Origin: Brachypterus glaber
Lineage: Eukaryota > Arthropoda > Insecta > Coleoptera > Kateretidae
Assembly (NCBI GenBank): GCA_958510825.1
Contig: OY294048.1
Location: 25,981,680 to 26,045,679 of the forward strand
Reading direction: 5' to 3'
DNA: 64,000 bases
Shown here: positions 1-11,800 of the stretch, piece after piece
Layout: each line of letters starts with the position of its first letter
Numbering within the stretch: the stretch's first letter is position 1
Position numbers and translations under genes: made by a program
The notes under the pieces: model-generated
Told to the model about the DNA's origin: nothing
Seen by the model: only the letters and a program-made list of their open reading frames with translations
Databases searched by the model: none

Positions 1-613
1 ATAGTCTGTTTATTTTTATCTATAAATACTTGTAATTTTGCAACAAACTCATTATAAGCAGTCTCAGAGTTATCATTTTCAATAATACTAGACCAATTTT
101 CCTTATTTAAATCCTCATTTAGAGTAGTAAAATTTATTTTTTGATAGCTTTTAATTTTTTCTTTAAAATGATTAGATTTATTATTATTTTTAGTATTTAT
201 AGTTAACATTATATATAATGGTCTGTCATGGCACTTTGGATAACATATGTTTTTATATTTAAATTTTCCGATATCTCTCTACTCCTGAAACCAACAAAAA
301 AATGATCAATAAGTGTCTCTGTACCATCCTCTGACACACGGGTGGGCTCAGTCAAAAAAGGAAACATTTTATTGTCATGTAAAATTTTAGTATAATTTTC
401 GACTTCTATGCTTTTATTATCTAATAGGTTTATATTAACATCACCGGCTAAAATTTCAATATCACATTTGGCTAAATTTTTATAGTAATTTTCTAATTCC
501 ATATTAAAAGTTGTAACGCAAGAGCCATAAGGTCTATAAAATGCAGTTATACCTAATGATATTTTATTTTTTAAATAAGTAACTCTTAATATATTCATTT
601 GGGAAGTCGACAT
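1..613 (-). pseudogene. LINE endonuclease/linker fragment (Jockey/CR1-like)
   Basis: The minus strand at 209-613 is open for 134 codons and reads as the C-terminal half of an APE-type LINE endonuclease. A GDVNINLL block matches the GDFN motif, followed by a DH pair near LIDHF and a TDHY terminus typical of this fold. The frame breaks at about 209, and 1-208 still reads as endonuclease-to-RT linker in another frame. The N-terminal endonuclease and the RT are absent here. The 3' tail of a second LINE copy abuts it at 614, so the neighbour probably inserted into this copy. The family is recognised from motifs only; the exact clade is uncertain. Confidence 0.75.
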
Positions 614-638
614 TATAAGATAAGATAAGATAAGATAA
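614..638. repeat. (TAAGA)n microsatellite, 3' tail of adjacent LINE
   Basis: About five copies of a TAAGA unit. Read on the minus strand it is a TTATC repeat just after an AATAAA-like signal, as expected for the 3' end of the LINE whose RT end lies at 883-1365. Confidence 0.8.
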
Positions 639-882
639 ATTTTATTTCATAGGTTTACAATATACAAAAAACATAATACATCATACGCCTGAAACATTGT
701 CAAACAACTGAGTATAATTCAGCCAAGAAAGAGAATAAAAAATATTAAGTATAAAATATAAATATAAAATAAATGAAAAAATATTTAAAGTATTAAATCT
801 AAATATTAAATAATTTACTTTAAATTACTAAAAAAAAAATGCATTACACATTATGATGTAAAAAAGAAAAACATATACTGAT

Positions 883-1365
883 TTAACCTACATATTCTAG
901 AGTATAGGGTTGTAAATCTATTAAAAATGCAAACACACGTTTTTTGTATAAATTATAACTATCAATAGACTTTATGTTTTCCGGCAAAATGTTGAAAGTA
1001 GAGATGGAAGAGTACAAAGCACCTTTTTCGAAATATGAGAGTCTGTGCCTGGGAAAGTTGTATCTAGTGTGTCTCTCACTAGAGCTTCGTAACTCTTGAA
1101 ATAAAGATTTATTTTTAAAAATAAAAATAAGTAATTCGTAAATATATAATCCAGTTACGGTTAATATATTATTTTGTTTAAAGTGACCTCGGCAAGAAGC
1201 ATCATAAGTTAAGCCCAAGACGGTGCGTAACGTTCTTTTTTGAATTTTAAATAATTCCGTGACAAGCGTACATTGACCCCAGAAAATTATACCATATTTT
1301 AAAATGGATTGGAAATTGGAGTAGTACACAGTCTTTAGCCTTTGAAGACCCACATAGGACCTCAA
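883..1365 (-). pseudogene. LINE reverse transcriptase C-terminal fragment
   Basis: This 160-codon frame matches the post-RT C-terminal region of insect Jockey/CR1-like LINEs: LKTVYYSNFQSILKYGIIFWG, then QKRTLRTVLG, then a tail of short aromatic-rich segments. The same layout recurs in the LINE ORFs at 41899-43149 and 52506-54227 in this window. The palm motifs (FADD, GVPQGS) are missing. Minus-strand sequence 614-882 is the 3' UTR with a polyadenylation-like AATAAA. Just upstream on the minus strand lies an endonuclease N-terminus (1383-1769), so most of endonuclease and RT has been deleted between the two, or two copies are fused. Confidence 0.8.
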
Positions 1366-1382
1366 AACTCTTAAAGAGTATA

Positions 1383-1769
1383 TAGTATATTATAATAACA
1401 TCTGCATTAATTTTATTGTTAATAAATATAAGTGTTCCATCATTTTGATTAAAATGTGACTCACTGTAAAAAGTTGAAAAATTTAAAATGTTAAAGTTAC
1501 TTACGTCTTTAATGTTCCATGTTTCTGAAAGTACTATGATATCCAGTTTTTGATATGAGATTGAGCTCAGGTAAGTTTGAAGTTCATTAATTTTTTTTAA
1601 TAGATCTTATATTAAGATGCAAGATATTTATAAGTCTATCATTTTTTATAGCATTACTACATTTATGTATGTCTGAAATAATATTAGTTTTTATTTCATC
1701 CTCAAAATCATCATTCAAAAATATCATAAAAAAGGAAAATAATGAAAGTGCAAAAATCAAATTTGACAA
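1383..1769 (-). pseudogene. LINE endonuclease N-terminal fragment
   Basis: The minus strand reads NILHLNIRSIKKN, then DIIVLSETWN, the two first conserved blocks of APE-type LINE endonucleases (the N and E catalytic positions). A stop at 1587 separates the two blocks, so the frame is broken. It lies downstream of a matching ORF1 (1867-2488) and upstream of the RT C-terminus (883-1365), giving the order ORF1, endonuclease, RT on the minus strand of one internally deleted LINE. Confidence 0.7.
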
Positions 1770-1866
1770 AAAGAAAGAGGAAAAAGTAATATGTTACAAA
1801 AATAATTATCAAAATTAAGGATCATATCAGATGCTCAGATACAATTTAATAAAAAAATAGAGAAAA

Positions 1867-2488
1867 TCAGGTTTCCGTTACGACGCTTTCATTTAAGCTG
1901 CTCATATCTTCTTCTTCTTCTTCGTCCTCGTCTTCAGCAGGCAATATTTTTTCCAGATGTCCTAAGCTGCTTAGTTCAAACTTTTTATTATCTAGCACGG
2001 CATATATAAAACCATGTAATGGCCACACATTTTTCACTCCAAGTTTTTCCTGCCCAGTTTTTAAGATTTCTCGATTGTATTTGGTTAAATCTTCAGTTAT
2101 GAAGAATTTTTTCCCTTTTAGGAGTCTCTGTTTTTTTTTTGTTTTTGCCTACTCTGTAGGCATTATCGAAATTTGGAAAGCTGTCATCCAGGATTCCATT
2201 CATATTTTCTTTAAAGAAATTACTGACCTGGGTCAGTATATTTTCATGGTTCTTTTCCTGTAGTCCATAAATGCATATGTTTTTATTTTTTTCATTTTGC
2301 TGCAGTATGTTTATTTTGTTCTCGAGTTCAAGTTTTTTCCTTTTTATAGTATTTATATTTGCTTCCATTTCATTACCCTTGTCCGCAATTTTATTAATAA
2401 AATTATCATCGATAAGTAATTCTTGAATTACCTCTTTCATTATGGATTTGATGTCCAATTTTCCTGTAGCGGGTACTTTTGGCGGCAT
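1867..2488 (-). pseudogene. LINE ORF1 protein (coiled coil, acidic tail)
   Basis: The minus strand starts at 2488 with MPPKVPATGKLD. A lysine/glutamate-rich predicted coiled coil follows, then a short RNA-binding-like domain (ICIYGLQEK, NAYRVGKNKK). One frameshift near 2100 interrupts it. The shifted frame continues with a conserved FITEDLTKYNREIL block and ends in a run of Asp/Glu before a stop at 1867-1869. This organisation is typical of nucleic-acid-binding ORF1 proteins of insect LINEs. It precedes the endonuclease remnant at 1383-1769. Confidence 0.65.
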
Positions 2489-2499
2489 TTTCCACTCTC

Positions 2500-4312
2500 A
2501 CAACAGATGCACAGACTATTCGGGAAATTAACTATAAACTTATTTTATATTAAACACTGATTTTTCTACGGTTTTTAACAGTTTTAATACGAGCGATCTG
2601 ATACGTGTCTTACTCGAATAACGCCATCTACTATGAATATACAATTTAATATTTTATTTTGATTTTGTCCAATTTTGTCCAGAATTTGTGGACAAAATCA
2701 GTTTTTTTGATTTTGTCCAGTCCGCCAAAATTTGATTACTTCCGTCCAGTTTTGTCCACCCGGACAAAATCAAACAACCTTGGGGGTGTAGGGGTGGATT
2801 TAATTTTGGGCTATTTTCATAGACAAGGAAAGACCTCCAAAGCCGTTGCGGGATACTGTGATAAATGTGCCTAGCGCATCTGAGATAAACTTGCACATGG
2901 GCACTACTATTATTGTTTTTGATGAGTATTTTTAGCCTTAGTTTTGTGTGTCAAATAAAAATTTAAAAAAATCAACAAAAAACAATAAATATCTACGAAA
3001 AATCGTCGAAATAGTTTTTTAAAATTATTTTATCAGAATTTTTCAAGGTGTCTGAGTTTCGGGATTTTGTACACCTACTTTGAGTACACCAGGGATTGAC
3101 CCTTTGCTCTTCATAAATCAACAATACAGGTTAGGTTTAAAGTTATAAACAAATGCAGCAAAAACAATTAAAACACAGTAGAAGTCGAAAAATGAACAGA
3201 AACAAACGACGACCTGACAGTACTGACAGTATAAACAAACTACTAATAATTCGTCACCCCAGTATTGGTTTGCCATATCTCTATTTTTGAACATTTTAGG
3301 TTTTTGACTGGGGGAATTTTGGAGATAAGACAAATGAATACTGGGGTGATGAATTGTTTTACGACCGACAGCATTTCACAGCTGATAGAGATGCGTACTG
3401 CGCAAGGTCAGATATATTGCGTTACGTCATTTCGCTGCCCCGTTCTGTCACAAAATAATATTGCGCAGGCTGGACTACTGGTTCTCTTTCCTTCTCTATG
3501 GCTATTTTTTATAGATACTGTTGTCTTATTTAAAATGTCTTTTGCAGAAATTGATTATCTCTTTTAGTTTTTGGGGAAATCGCTGCCCAATACGGGAGGC
3601 ATATCGTAGTGGCTAGCTTGTGTACAAGGTGATCCAGAATTCCCGCCCTTGTCATTTTTCTCGGAAATGGTAAGGGATATTAAAAAAATTCAAGAACCAT
3701 GTTTTATAGTCTCACTTCTACTACAAGTTAAATACCGAAGGACGCTTTCATCATAATACTCGTTGGCCCTGTGGCGACCTCGCTATTTTTTCCCCATGGT
3801 AAATGATTTTTTATTTATAAAATTAAAAGACCTTTAAATTAAAATAGTTCACTTTTATAGCTTTTTTTTCTGCCCTCATTTGTTTTCTAGTTATAGGCTG
3901 TCAAAATTTGCTTAATTAACTGTGCATAACTGTTTAACCATTACAGATATTGAAAAAAATCAAATGAGTTACTTTTACCTTTATAAATACTAATTAATTT
4001 TAAAAAAAGGTCGTAAGTGCCATCACAACTCTGATTATTGGTTATTTAAAAACTGGATTACTATATTTGTGGTTTGTTAAATGCATGCAATCATTTTATT
4101 AATTCTTGAGTATTTGTTTTGTATCTAATTATTATTTAACTCTTTTTAATAAAATAATAATATATTTCTTTAAATTTTTTGATATGCCCTCGTATTATTC
4201 TCTTAACAATAGTTTGATTGCTAGTTGTAGTTATTATTTAAATACTCTGTCAAATTCTTGTCAGCTTCAACAAAAAACTGAACTCAGTTTTTAATATTTT
4301 GTGGAATGTTCG
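2500..4312. other. Intergenic repeats, no supported gene
   Basis: No coding similarity was recognised. From 2660 to 2780 the octamer TTTTGTCC and its reverse complement recur several times within 120 bp. An imperfect hairpin has its arms at 3249-3266 (ATTCGTCACCCCAGTATT) and 3337-3354 with an approximately 70-bp loop, probably a small foldback remnant. The rest is AT-rich. Confidence 0.5.
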
Positions 4313-4648
4313 ATGGAAGCACAAAATGAATAGGTTGATATGCTTCTTATGTATGCGGAAGCACAAAAAAATGCTACTGTTGCCCGACGATTATATTCTG
4401 AAAAATATACAGATCGAAACTTACCCGATAAAAAAATGTTTCCGCGTTTAGAAAGAATTCTCAGAAACAATCAGGATGCGTTTTCTTCTAGAAAAGGAAG
4501 AAAGAAAAGAAGACGTGTGCGCACAGATGAAAACTCGGCCCAAATCTTGGGGTATTTTGAAAATGAACTTGATAATTCTATCCGAGGTGCTTCCAGAAAT
4601 TTAAATATTTCATACGGTTCAGTTCAGAGAACTTTAAGTGAAAATAAA
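4313..4648 (+). pseudogene. Tc1/mariner-like transposase, N-terminal part
   Basis: The frame starts at 4313 (MEAQNE), meets a TAG at 4331-4333, then continues VDMLLMYAEAQKNATVARRL and a basic KGRKKRRRVR stretch to a second helix-turn-helix-like block (GASRNLNISYGSVQRTL). This matches the DNA-binding N-terminus of a transposase family common in insects. The frame is cut at 4648 by a foldback element and resumes at 7538. The gene is dead: it carries a nonsense codon and two large insertions. Confidence 0.7.
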
Positions 4649-5174
4649 GGCCATAGCAGGATAAGTATGCGAAAAGTGCCCCCAACCCGATTGACCTGAA
4701 ATTTTGCAGTGACATTGTCCTCGGTAAGAAAACATACCATACCAAATTTTAACCCAAAATCCGCAGTGGCGTAGGAGTAATTAATTCCAAAAGATAAAAT
4801 TAATTAAAATTATTTTCTTAAAAACGGGTTGTCGATTTTTTTTTGAAAAAAAATATGAGTAATTCCTTTTTAGTAGGGGAGTTAAAAAAAAATATATTAT
4901 ATTTTCGTTTGCGCAAGAAAAAAAGTGTTGTGTAATTTTTTAAGTTTCAGTATTTTTTTTCGTTATGTAAATATCAATTCACGAATTTGATTTTTTTTCT
5001 GTAACATCACCTACTACTTATGTACATCATATTATATAATTAATTTTTTTTTGAGTGGGGCATCATAGTTAAAAAAAATAAAAACCAAATTTCTAAGCTA
5101 AAACGCAAAATACTGTGAAAAAATGTTTATTAAAACTTAATTCAATCACTTCTACACCTTTTTCTATTTTATCT

Positions 5175-5701
5175 TTAACTAATGAAACTTTCTTCGTCAG
5201 AACAACACGGCGCCCGACCTTCATATCTCCGATTTAGCTCTAATTTGGCACCTCCTCTCAATTAGGGTCTATATTACTAGAACGGAAGGATTTTGCTATA
5301 AAACCGCTAGTTTTGGAGATATTAGGGTGGATCATTTTTGACGTTTTTTACAATTTCAAAAACATGATTTAGTAGGCCGCCATATTGAAATGAAATTGGT
5401 GGTAATTTTTTTTCTCGGTTAAGACTGAAATTTAATGTTCTTTTGATATCTGGCAAAAATATCTTTTTATCTTTTACAAGTCCTGATATTTAGATTTATG
5501 TAAATCATGTTTTTGGAATTTTAAAAAAGGTCAAAATTGAGCCACCCTAATATCTCCAAAACTAGTCGTTTTCTAGCAAAATCCGTTTGATCTAGTAATC
5601 TAGACCCTATTCGATGAGGATGTGTCAAATTTGAGCTAAATCGGAGAGATGAATGTTGGGCGCCGTGTTGAACTGACGAAGAAAGCTTCATTAGTTAAGC
5701 T
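5175..5701. repeat. Inner foldback (~0.53 kb)
   Basis: The left end TTAACTAATGAA followed by CTTTCTTCGTCAG is repeated inverted at about 5672-5701. Pairing continues inward through a GATATTAGGGTGG block near 5320 that has its inverted partner near 5540. No coding capacity is recognised. It lies head to tail with the next foldback. Confidence 0.7.
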
Positions 5702-7075
5702 TCGGTTTCCTCCAAAAGTCGCAGTCGCAGTCGCTGACGACTGCGACCGGGTAGCCGCGACCGAGTCGTTGAGACATCTCCAATGCATTTTAAATGTCCC
5801 TGTTTCCCTAGCTGCTTCCGAGTCGTTACTACTAACTACCGGTCGCCGTTCGTTTGGTCGCCGGTCGCTCAACCACTTCGGGAGCAGATGCACGACTATT
5901 TCACCACGAATTTGACGGTGAAACAGGTGATTTTGCGCTTTGACAAGTGTATTTCACTGTTTCACTCAATTTGAATTGCTTGAGATCCCTCCACCTCTCT
6001 CAGCCGAAACATCTCATCAACTTTTACCCTTTTTTACTTTCTCATAATTTATGAGTCATAAAAGAAAGTATTGTGACAGAAAAAAAAACAATTTTTTTTT
6101 CCTAAAACGTAGAGAAAAATCAAAATAAGCAATAAAAAATGATGTCTGTCTGTCTGTCGGTCTGTTTGTATCCACGATCACTTAAGAACGCTTTGAGCTA
6201 GCAAATTTGGTATTCAGATGTATTTTTATATTATCTTGGACAAGTTCGTATTTGAGAAAAATCGGTTGGGGAAGGGGGTAAAAGGGTGGTTCAATTTTTG
6301 ATTTAGTCGTATTTCTTTTATTGTTTACAATAATGAAAAATTTTAAAACCCCATAAAACGTTAAATAAAACTACACAAAAAATGTTATTATTTTTTTCTA
6401 ATCCCCAAAATGTAAAAAATTGTTTCTAGACGTAACTTTCTTATTATTCACAATAGAAGAACAATTTAAAGAACAAATAAAAGGTAAAATAAAATTACAT
6501 AAAAAATGCAATTATTATTTTTTCCCAGCCACCCCCGACTTTTCCCCAAAATGTAAAAAAACGTTTCTAGACATAACAATAGAAGAAAAATTTGAAAACC
6601 ACCTAAAAGATAAAACTAAATTACACAAAAAATATTATTATAATTTTTTTTCCATGCCGTCCCCCTAAAAGGTTGAATAAAATTACAAAAAATACGTTTT
6701 TATATTTTTTTTTTCATGACACCCCCCCCCCCCATAATAAATTGTTTCTGGACATAACTTTTTTTTAAGAGAAAGTATTCTCTCTCATTCGAGACGGCTG
6801 GTTTTTCATGATGTAATGTTAATAAGAGGAGGAGATTCTCCTTTTCCGCTTGATAATTCAGAACAATTTAAAGAACCGACTTTTTAGAGATATTCATACT
6901 GATTGAATGGCATAAACTCGCAAACAAAAAAACAGCTGTTTATAAAATGGCCAGCTAACAGAATGGCGAATGGCGACTGGCGAGGCCGAGGAAAACAGTT
7001 AGGGTCGCAATGACCTGGTCGCGGTTACCCGGTCGCAGTCGTCAGCGACTGCGACTTTTGGAGGAAAGCGTAGCT
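5698..7075. repeat. Second inner foldback (~1.4 kb) with GC-rich arms
   Basis: The arms near 5705-5770 and 7005-7065 share GTCGCAGTCGCTGACGACTG-type sequence in inverted orientation and are much more GC-rich than their surroundings. Between them, about 6300-6760 holds an imperfect tandem repeat of roughly 120-130 bp built around AAAATTACA...AAAAAAT and a C-rich block. Reading frames inside are by-products of these repeats. Confidence 0.65.
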
Positions 7076-7537
7076 TTAGATGTGATAAAATAGAAAAAGG
7101 TATAGAAGTTATTGAATTAAGTTTTAATAAACATTTTTTCGCAGTATTTTGCGTTTTAGCTTAGAAATTTGGTTTTTATTTTTTTTTAACTATGATGCCC
7201 CACTCAAAAAAAAAATTATTATATAATATGATGTACATAAGTAGTAGGTGATGTTACTGAAAAAAAAATCACATTGGTGAATTGATATTTACATAACGAA
7301 AAAAAATACTAAAACTTAAAAAATTACACAAAACTTTTTTTCTTGGGCAAACGAAAACCCGTTTTTAAGAAAATAATTTTAATTAATTTTATCTTTTGGA
7401 ATTAATTACTCCTACGCCATTGCGAATTTTGGGTTCAAATTTGGTATGGTATGTTTTTTTACCGAGGACAATGTCACTGCAAAATTTCAGGTCAATCGGG
7501 TTGGGGGCACTTTTCGCATACTTATCCTGCTATGGCC

Positions 7538-7938
7538 TTTCATGTTTATAAAAAGGTATATATGCAAAAACTCAGAGAAACCGACTATGGAAGAAGAATA
7601 AATTATTTGAGACAAATCAGGGTCACTTTGGTGTGAATGTTTGGTGTGGTCTACTGGGAAGGCGTTTAATAGGACCATATTTTTATGACGGAACATGAAA
7701 TGGGCAATAGTATTTAGATTTTTTAACAGACACATTACCAGGGTTGTGTGAAGACATACCTCTTCAAGTAAGAAGAGCTATCTGGTTGCAGCTTGATAGT
7801 GCCAGCATTCACAATGCACTCATAGTAAGAAACTATTTAAATGTGCGTTACCGAAATAGGTGGATGGGGACTTATGGCCCAATTCAGTGGCCCCCCAGGT
7901 CACCAGACCTAACTCCATTGAACTTTTTTTATGGGGTA
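7538..7938 (+). pseudogene. Tc1/mariner-like transposase, central part
   Basis: Reads FHVYKKVYMQKLRETDYGRR, then GHFGVNVWCG, LGRRLIGPYF, and LQLDSASIHNALIVRNYLN followed by WPPRSPDLTPL. The late blocks (D-x-A-x-x-H and WPxRSPDL) carry the second catalytic Asp region and the motif before the third acidic residue of DDE_3-type transposases. The region holding the first catalytic Asp is missing, and several frameshifts or stops occur (7636 onward). The Polinton target duplication GGGGTA lies at 7933-7938. The C-terminus resumes at 39507. Confidence 0.75.
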
Positions 7939-8223
7939 AGTAGTTGTTTTATGAGAGTTCTGGCTCACTCCCCCTCCCATTTGATACGGGGGGCAGTCGA
8001 AAAGTTCTACAGTGAATTTTTACATTGCGGGATAGGTGATGACGTCACTTTTCCTCCCATTTTCATCTCGAATCTGTGTTCTATACGGGGGGCAGTCGAA
8101 AAGTATATGCAAAAAGGAACGAAGGAACCGATTTAAATTTTGGCGGGACCTCGCACACCCCTGGATTGAGCCTATGTGCTGTCTGGCTTAAATGAATAAA
8201 TAAAATAAAAACCTACCTGTTCC

Positions 8224-8226
<3 letters not shown>

Positions 8227-8277
<51 letters not shown>
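8227..8277. repeat. (TA)n microsatellite in left TIR
   Basis: About 25 uninterrupted TA dinucleotides, absent from the right TIR. It is a local expansion. Confidence 0.95.
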
Positions 8278-8281
<4 letters not shown>

Positions 8282-8531
8282 TTTCGGAATCCTTTTTGCA
8301 TATCTACGTTTATGCTTGAAGTAATTAAATGTTATTATATAGCTGTTGTTAGTAAACAACTTAATTATATCTAATTAATTTTCTAGACCTGTGTCGTATA
8401 CGGGGGCAGTCGAAAAATTTCTTTTTTACAGGTTTCTTAATTATTTGTTTGAGTATATTCGTGTATGTTCGGTTTAGTTAAATTTGATTTTCAATATAAA
8501 TTAGCCTAATTAAAGCTGAAAATTAGTAGTT

Positions 8532-8747
8532 ATGCAACGAGTGAAGTTTGATCCCATAACAATTACCTATTATTTCCCAAAGGAAGATTTGAAAGATCGG
8601 GTAGATTGGGAACAATATGCCCGAGATAGATTTTATTTTCAAAGAAGGATAGAAGCAGCTAGTCGTGCTTTGAGTAGAGTTCTAGAATGTAAAATTCGAC
8701 TTTGCATGCTAATTAAAAATAAAATTGTTGATTTAAAGTTAAAATAA
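8532..8747 (+). CDS. 71-codon ORF inside left TIR
   Basis: Begins MQRVKFDPITITYYFPKEDL and ends in a Lys/Leu-rich tail. It is rich in charged residues, with a basic, helical-looking C-terminal half and no signal or membrane segment. I do not recognise the family. The same sequence lies inverted in the right TIR (38571-38783), where the start codon is ATA and a stop interrupts it, so only this copy is open. Position inside an inverted repeat means an intact element would carry two copies, one near each end. The two copies still align over the whole reading frame, while flanking TIR sequence has drifted more, which hints at past coding constraint. This is an inference, not proof. Confidence 0.5.
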   Translation: MQRVKFDPITITYYFPKEDLKDRVDWEQYARDRFYFQRRIEAASRALSRVLECKIRLCMLIKNKIVDLKLK

Positions 8748-8800
8748 AAAAAAATATATTTATTATTATCATTTATTTTTCCATTTTAATATACAATTTA

Positions 8801-11800
8801 TTATTTTTTTGTGAGACTAGACATGTTGTTTTCTGTTACACTTAGCTTAGAAAATGTGGAAAACATTTTTAGTTTCGCTTCATACTCTTCAATATTCATT
8901 TTTAAATCATTTAGTTTTTTTAAATAAATCTCGAGAAGCTCCTTGAACATGTCTGCCTTTCTAAGCTGAAAGGTCCTATCTGTGTATGTTAAACCTATGT
9001 AGATAGGACCTTTCAGCTTAGTACAGCAGATGTTGCTTGCAAGTTGATCAATCATGAACTTATTGTCTATAGAGAATTTTTCTGTATCTTGATGTCCCCA
9101 AGCTAGTGTTTTTTCAGTACCGGGCATAATAAATCGTTTATCATCCGCATATGAAAGAGCCATTTTATTTTTCAGCTCCACATATACGGTATGTAAATGT
9201 GACCGAAAAGTTTTTATTTCACGAAGAATTCTTTCCCCAGCCGTCTCAACTACCAATTTGTAATCTTCTTTAGATAAGTCTTTTTTTGAAACCGTATCCG
9301 GTATGCCCTTAGCTTTTTTTGTTAATTTTCCAGAAACATTTACACAATACGCTTTAGCCCCTGTACCATTAAATTCATGAATAATTTCACCAGCGTATTC
9401 ATCTTTCATTTTTCCCAAAATCGATTTGTTTACTGAAATTCCGTAAGGATTATCTGGACTGTAATTAGATGTATCGAATTTATCTAAATTTTCCTGTAGA
9501 TCTGCATAGAAATTTTCTGTAAAAATTTGCAGTAGGAGCGAGTCAGTATCAGTGTAAAGCAAAAGGGCCTTATCTCCATATTTTGATTTAATGTAGTAAA
9601 AGTCATAAATAAAGGTTTTTGCTAGATCCAAAATACAAAAACCAACATAAACAGGTTTGTTGTATAAAACTTTAATACGATTCATTTGTATTGCTACAAA
9701 GTTTTCCGAAAAATTTTTTAAGTCTTTAAAATTTGGCTTGGCAATTAGAGCCTCGGCACCTAATTTTTTACCAATATTTTTCCAATGAGTAACTAGTTTA
9801 ACATCAATTCTTTTGTCCACATTTTCCATAGTTTTTCCAAACACTGAATTGACCATTAATTAAAAAAAATTCTTTTCAAATTTGAATTTAGCATTATTGC
9901 GAATTTTAGTATTTAAGTCTATCTTTTGCTTTAGCCATGGTGACTGATTGAAACTCAAAATCCTGTGAATTTTGGTAAGCCTGAGTCCATGTGCTAGAGC
10001 TTGCTTAAGATTTCTATAATGTAAAATATATCGTGATTTGGTTTCTAGATTCGCAATTAACTTTGGAGTTTAAGATTCAGAAACACCTTTAGATTCTGGA
10101 CAAAAGGGCAGTTCATTGTCAAGTTTATGTAAATGTTTAGGATATTCCAAGTCTTCTTCTAAAATATAACCTTGTTCGTTTGTGTCACTAATTTTATTTA
10201 CATCAAAATTTTTCATTTTTTCTCCAGTCAACCACTGAAAATTATTAACTGGAAGAAATTGTGACATGGCCGCTCCGTATAAATTTGTAGCGTCCAGGTA
10301 TGTGATAAAAGATGTTGGTTTTGACGGATCATAAGTTGACATAAACTGATTATTTGCTACTGCTTTTCTGATACTACACTGGCTCAAACCACCCCGTATA
10401 CCCTTTTTAAGAAAATGAAGCATATCGATATCTGTCAAAAGTTCTAATTCTACTTCAGTTTTCTTTAACATTGCACTCCAAGAAAGACCTGGAGATGTAT
10501 AAAAATTTGCTGGATCCAACTGATATGTCCAAACATACAGATCTGAAGTTTTAAAAGATGTCTGCTAGTAGAAGAACATCGAATTTTAGATAAATATCTG
10601 AATATTCGCCCAAAGTTTTGCCTTTAAATAAATTCCACACCTTCCAAGCCCGCTGATAATCCTTATCTGTGATACTTTCATTTCGGAGTTCGTTAAAAAA
10701 GTTACCTTTTGAAGGAAGTTTGGTATCATTTAATTTTGAATACGAATTTATATATGAATAGGGAAACACACCTTTTTGACGAATCGGTTCAAATTGCTCA
10801 ATTATTAGGAAAGTATTTTCGAACTTCATGACTTTGATCGGATTTTAAACTTTGACTCAGTTTATCCAAACTACCCGGAAGGAACTTAAAACTATCTAAA
10901 ACCCTAATTTTTAAATTTTCAGTTATTGTTTTTGCATCAGCACTGCTACGTGTAATGGGAATATTTTTTGTAAAAGAGATATATTTTTCTTTATTTTGAG
11001 GTATGACCAATGTTTGCCTCGTTTTGCGCCAACTGTTTTATAAACATATGACTATCAAACCCACTTAAATTATGAAACAGTACTGATATAAATTGTGTGA
11101 TTTTAAAATTTAAATTACAAATTGAATGAGCCGCTCCTCTAAAGTTGCCAGTTAAATGATAGTGATCCCTTACTTTTACGCTATCTTCATCAAACTCTTT
11201 TTCGCAAATATGACAATTTTTGGCATTTTTTAAATTTAGTTCTTCCATTTCAGTTAATTGTTTAATAGGAATAATATTACGTAAATATTGTTCAAATATG
11301 TCTATACAATCTGTTTGTAAAGATTGAATAAAATTCTCTGAGACATTTTCTCCTCGAAAAGTTTTAAATCGTGAAAGATTGTTATCAAATTCACATTTAA
11401 TATAATAAGCGTAAGAGTATGGGATATTAACATGAGTTTGTAAGGTATACGATGTTTCTGGAGTTGGTGTGCAACTATCTATAGGTTTTAAGATAGTTTC
11501 AAAATCAGCGTATACTACGAAAGGAACTTTGAGTTTTTTATCATGATCTTGAAATTTTAACAAAGTTGCTGGTACATCGTTTCCTGATATATTAATTTTA
11601 AAATCGTTACTGTCTGGTAGATTTACGGATATATGATTACAGTCATACTTCTGATGACAGTTTAATCTGTTTTTCGTTGAAAAATAAATTAAACATCCAT
11701 CACATATGTTTTTTCCCAGTATGCTTTGACAATTGTGAAGAAATTAACCGTGACAAATTTTTTACCAAACAGTAATAATTATTTCCTTCAGCATCATTTA

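Larger units (their letters stand above)
4649..7537. mobile_element. Foldback element with ~0.5-kb inverted arms, containing two more foldbacks
   Basis: The left arm starts GGCCATAGCAGGATAAG at 4649 and the inverted right arm ends at 7537. The arms match until about 5173 and 7076, with scattered differences and small indels. No convincing target duplication flanks the tips (AAA on the left, TTT on the right, which only extends the palindrome). No transposase is present, so it is non-autonomous. It interrupts the transposase gene between 4648 and 7538. The centre is filled by two further inverted-repeat elements (5175-5701 and 5698-7075). Confidence 0.8.
7939..8895. repeat. Left terminal inverted repeat of the Polinton
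   Basis: The outer ~165 bp (7939-8103) is almost identical to the inverted right end. Weaker, indel-rich similarity resumes through the 71-codon ORF (8532-8747) and the last ~30 codons of PolB, ending about 8895 where the right copy (38413) diverges. A guanine-rich box ACGGGGGGCAGTCGAAAA occurs at 7984-8004, 8083-8103 and, with one G fewer, 8398-8417. Confidence 0.9.

Noticed and set aside
2654..2896. ORFs around the TTTTGTCC repeats
   Set aside because: Both strands are open because of a short repeat; no family similarity.
5636..5974. Overlapping 60-88-codon ORFs
   Set aside because: They fall in the GC-rich arms of foldback elements and exist on both strands.
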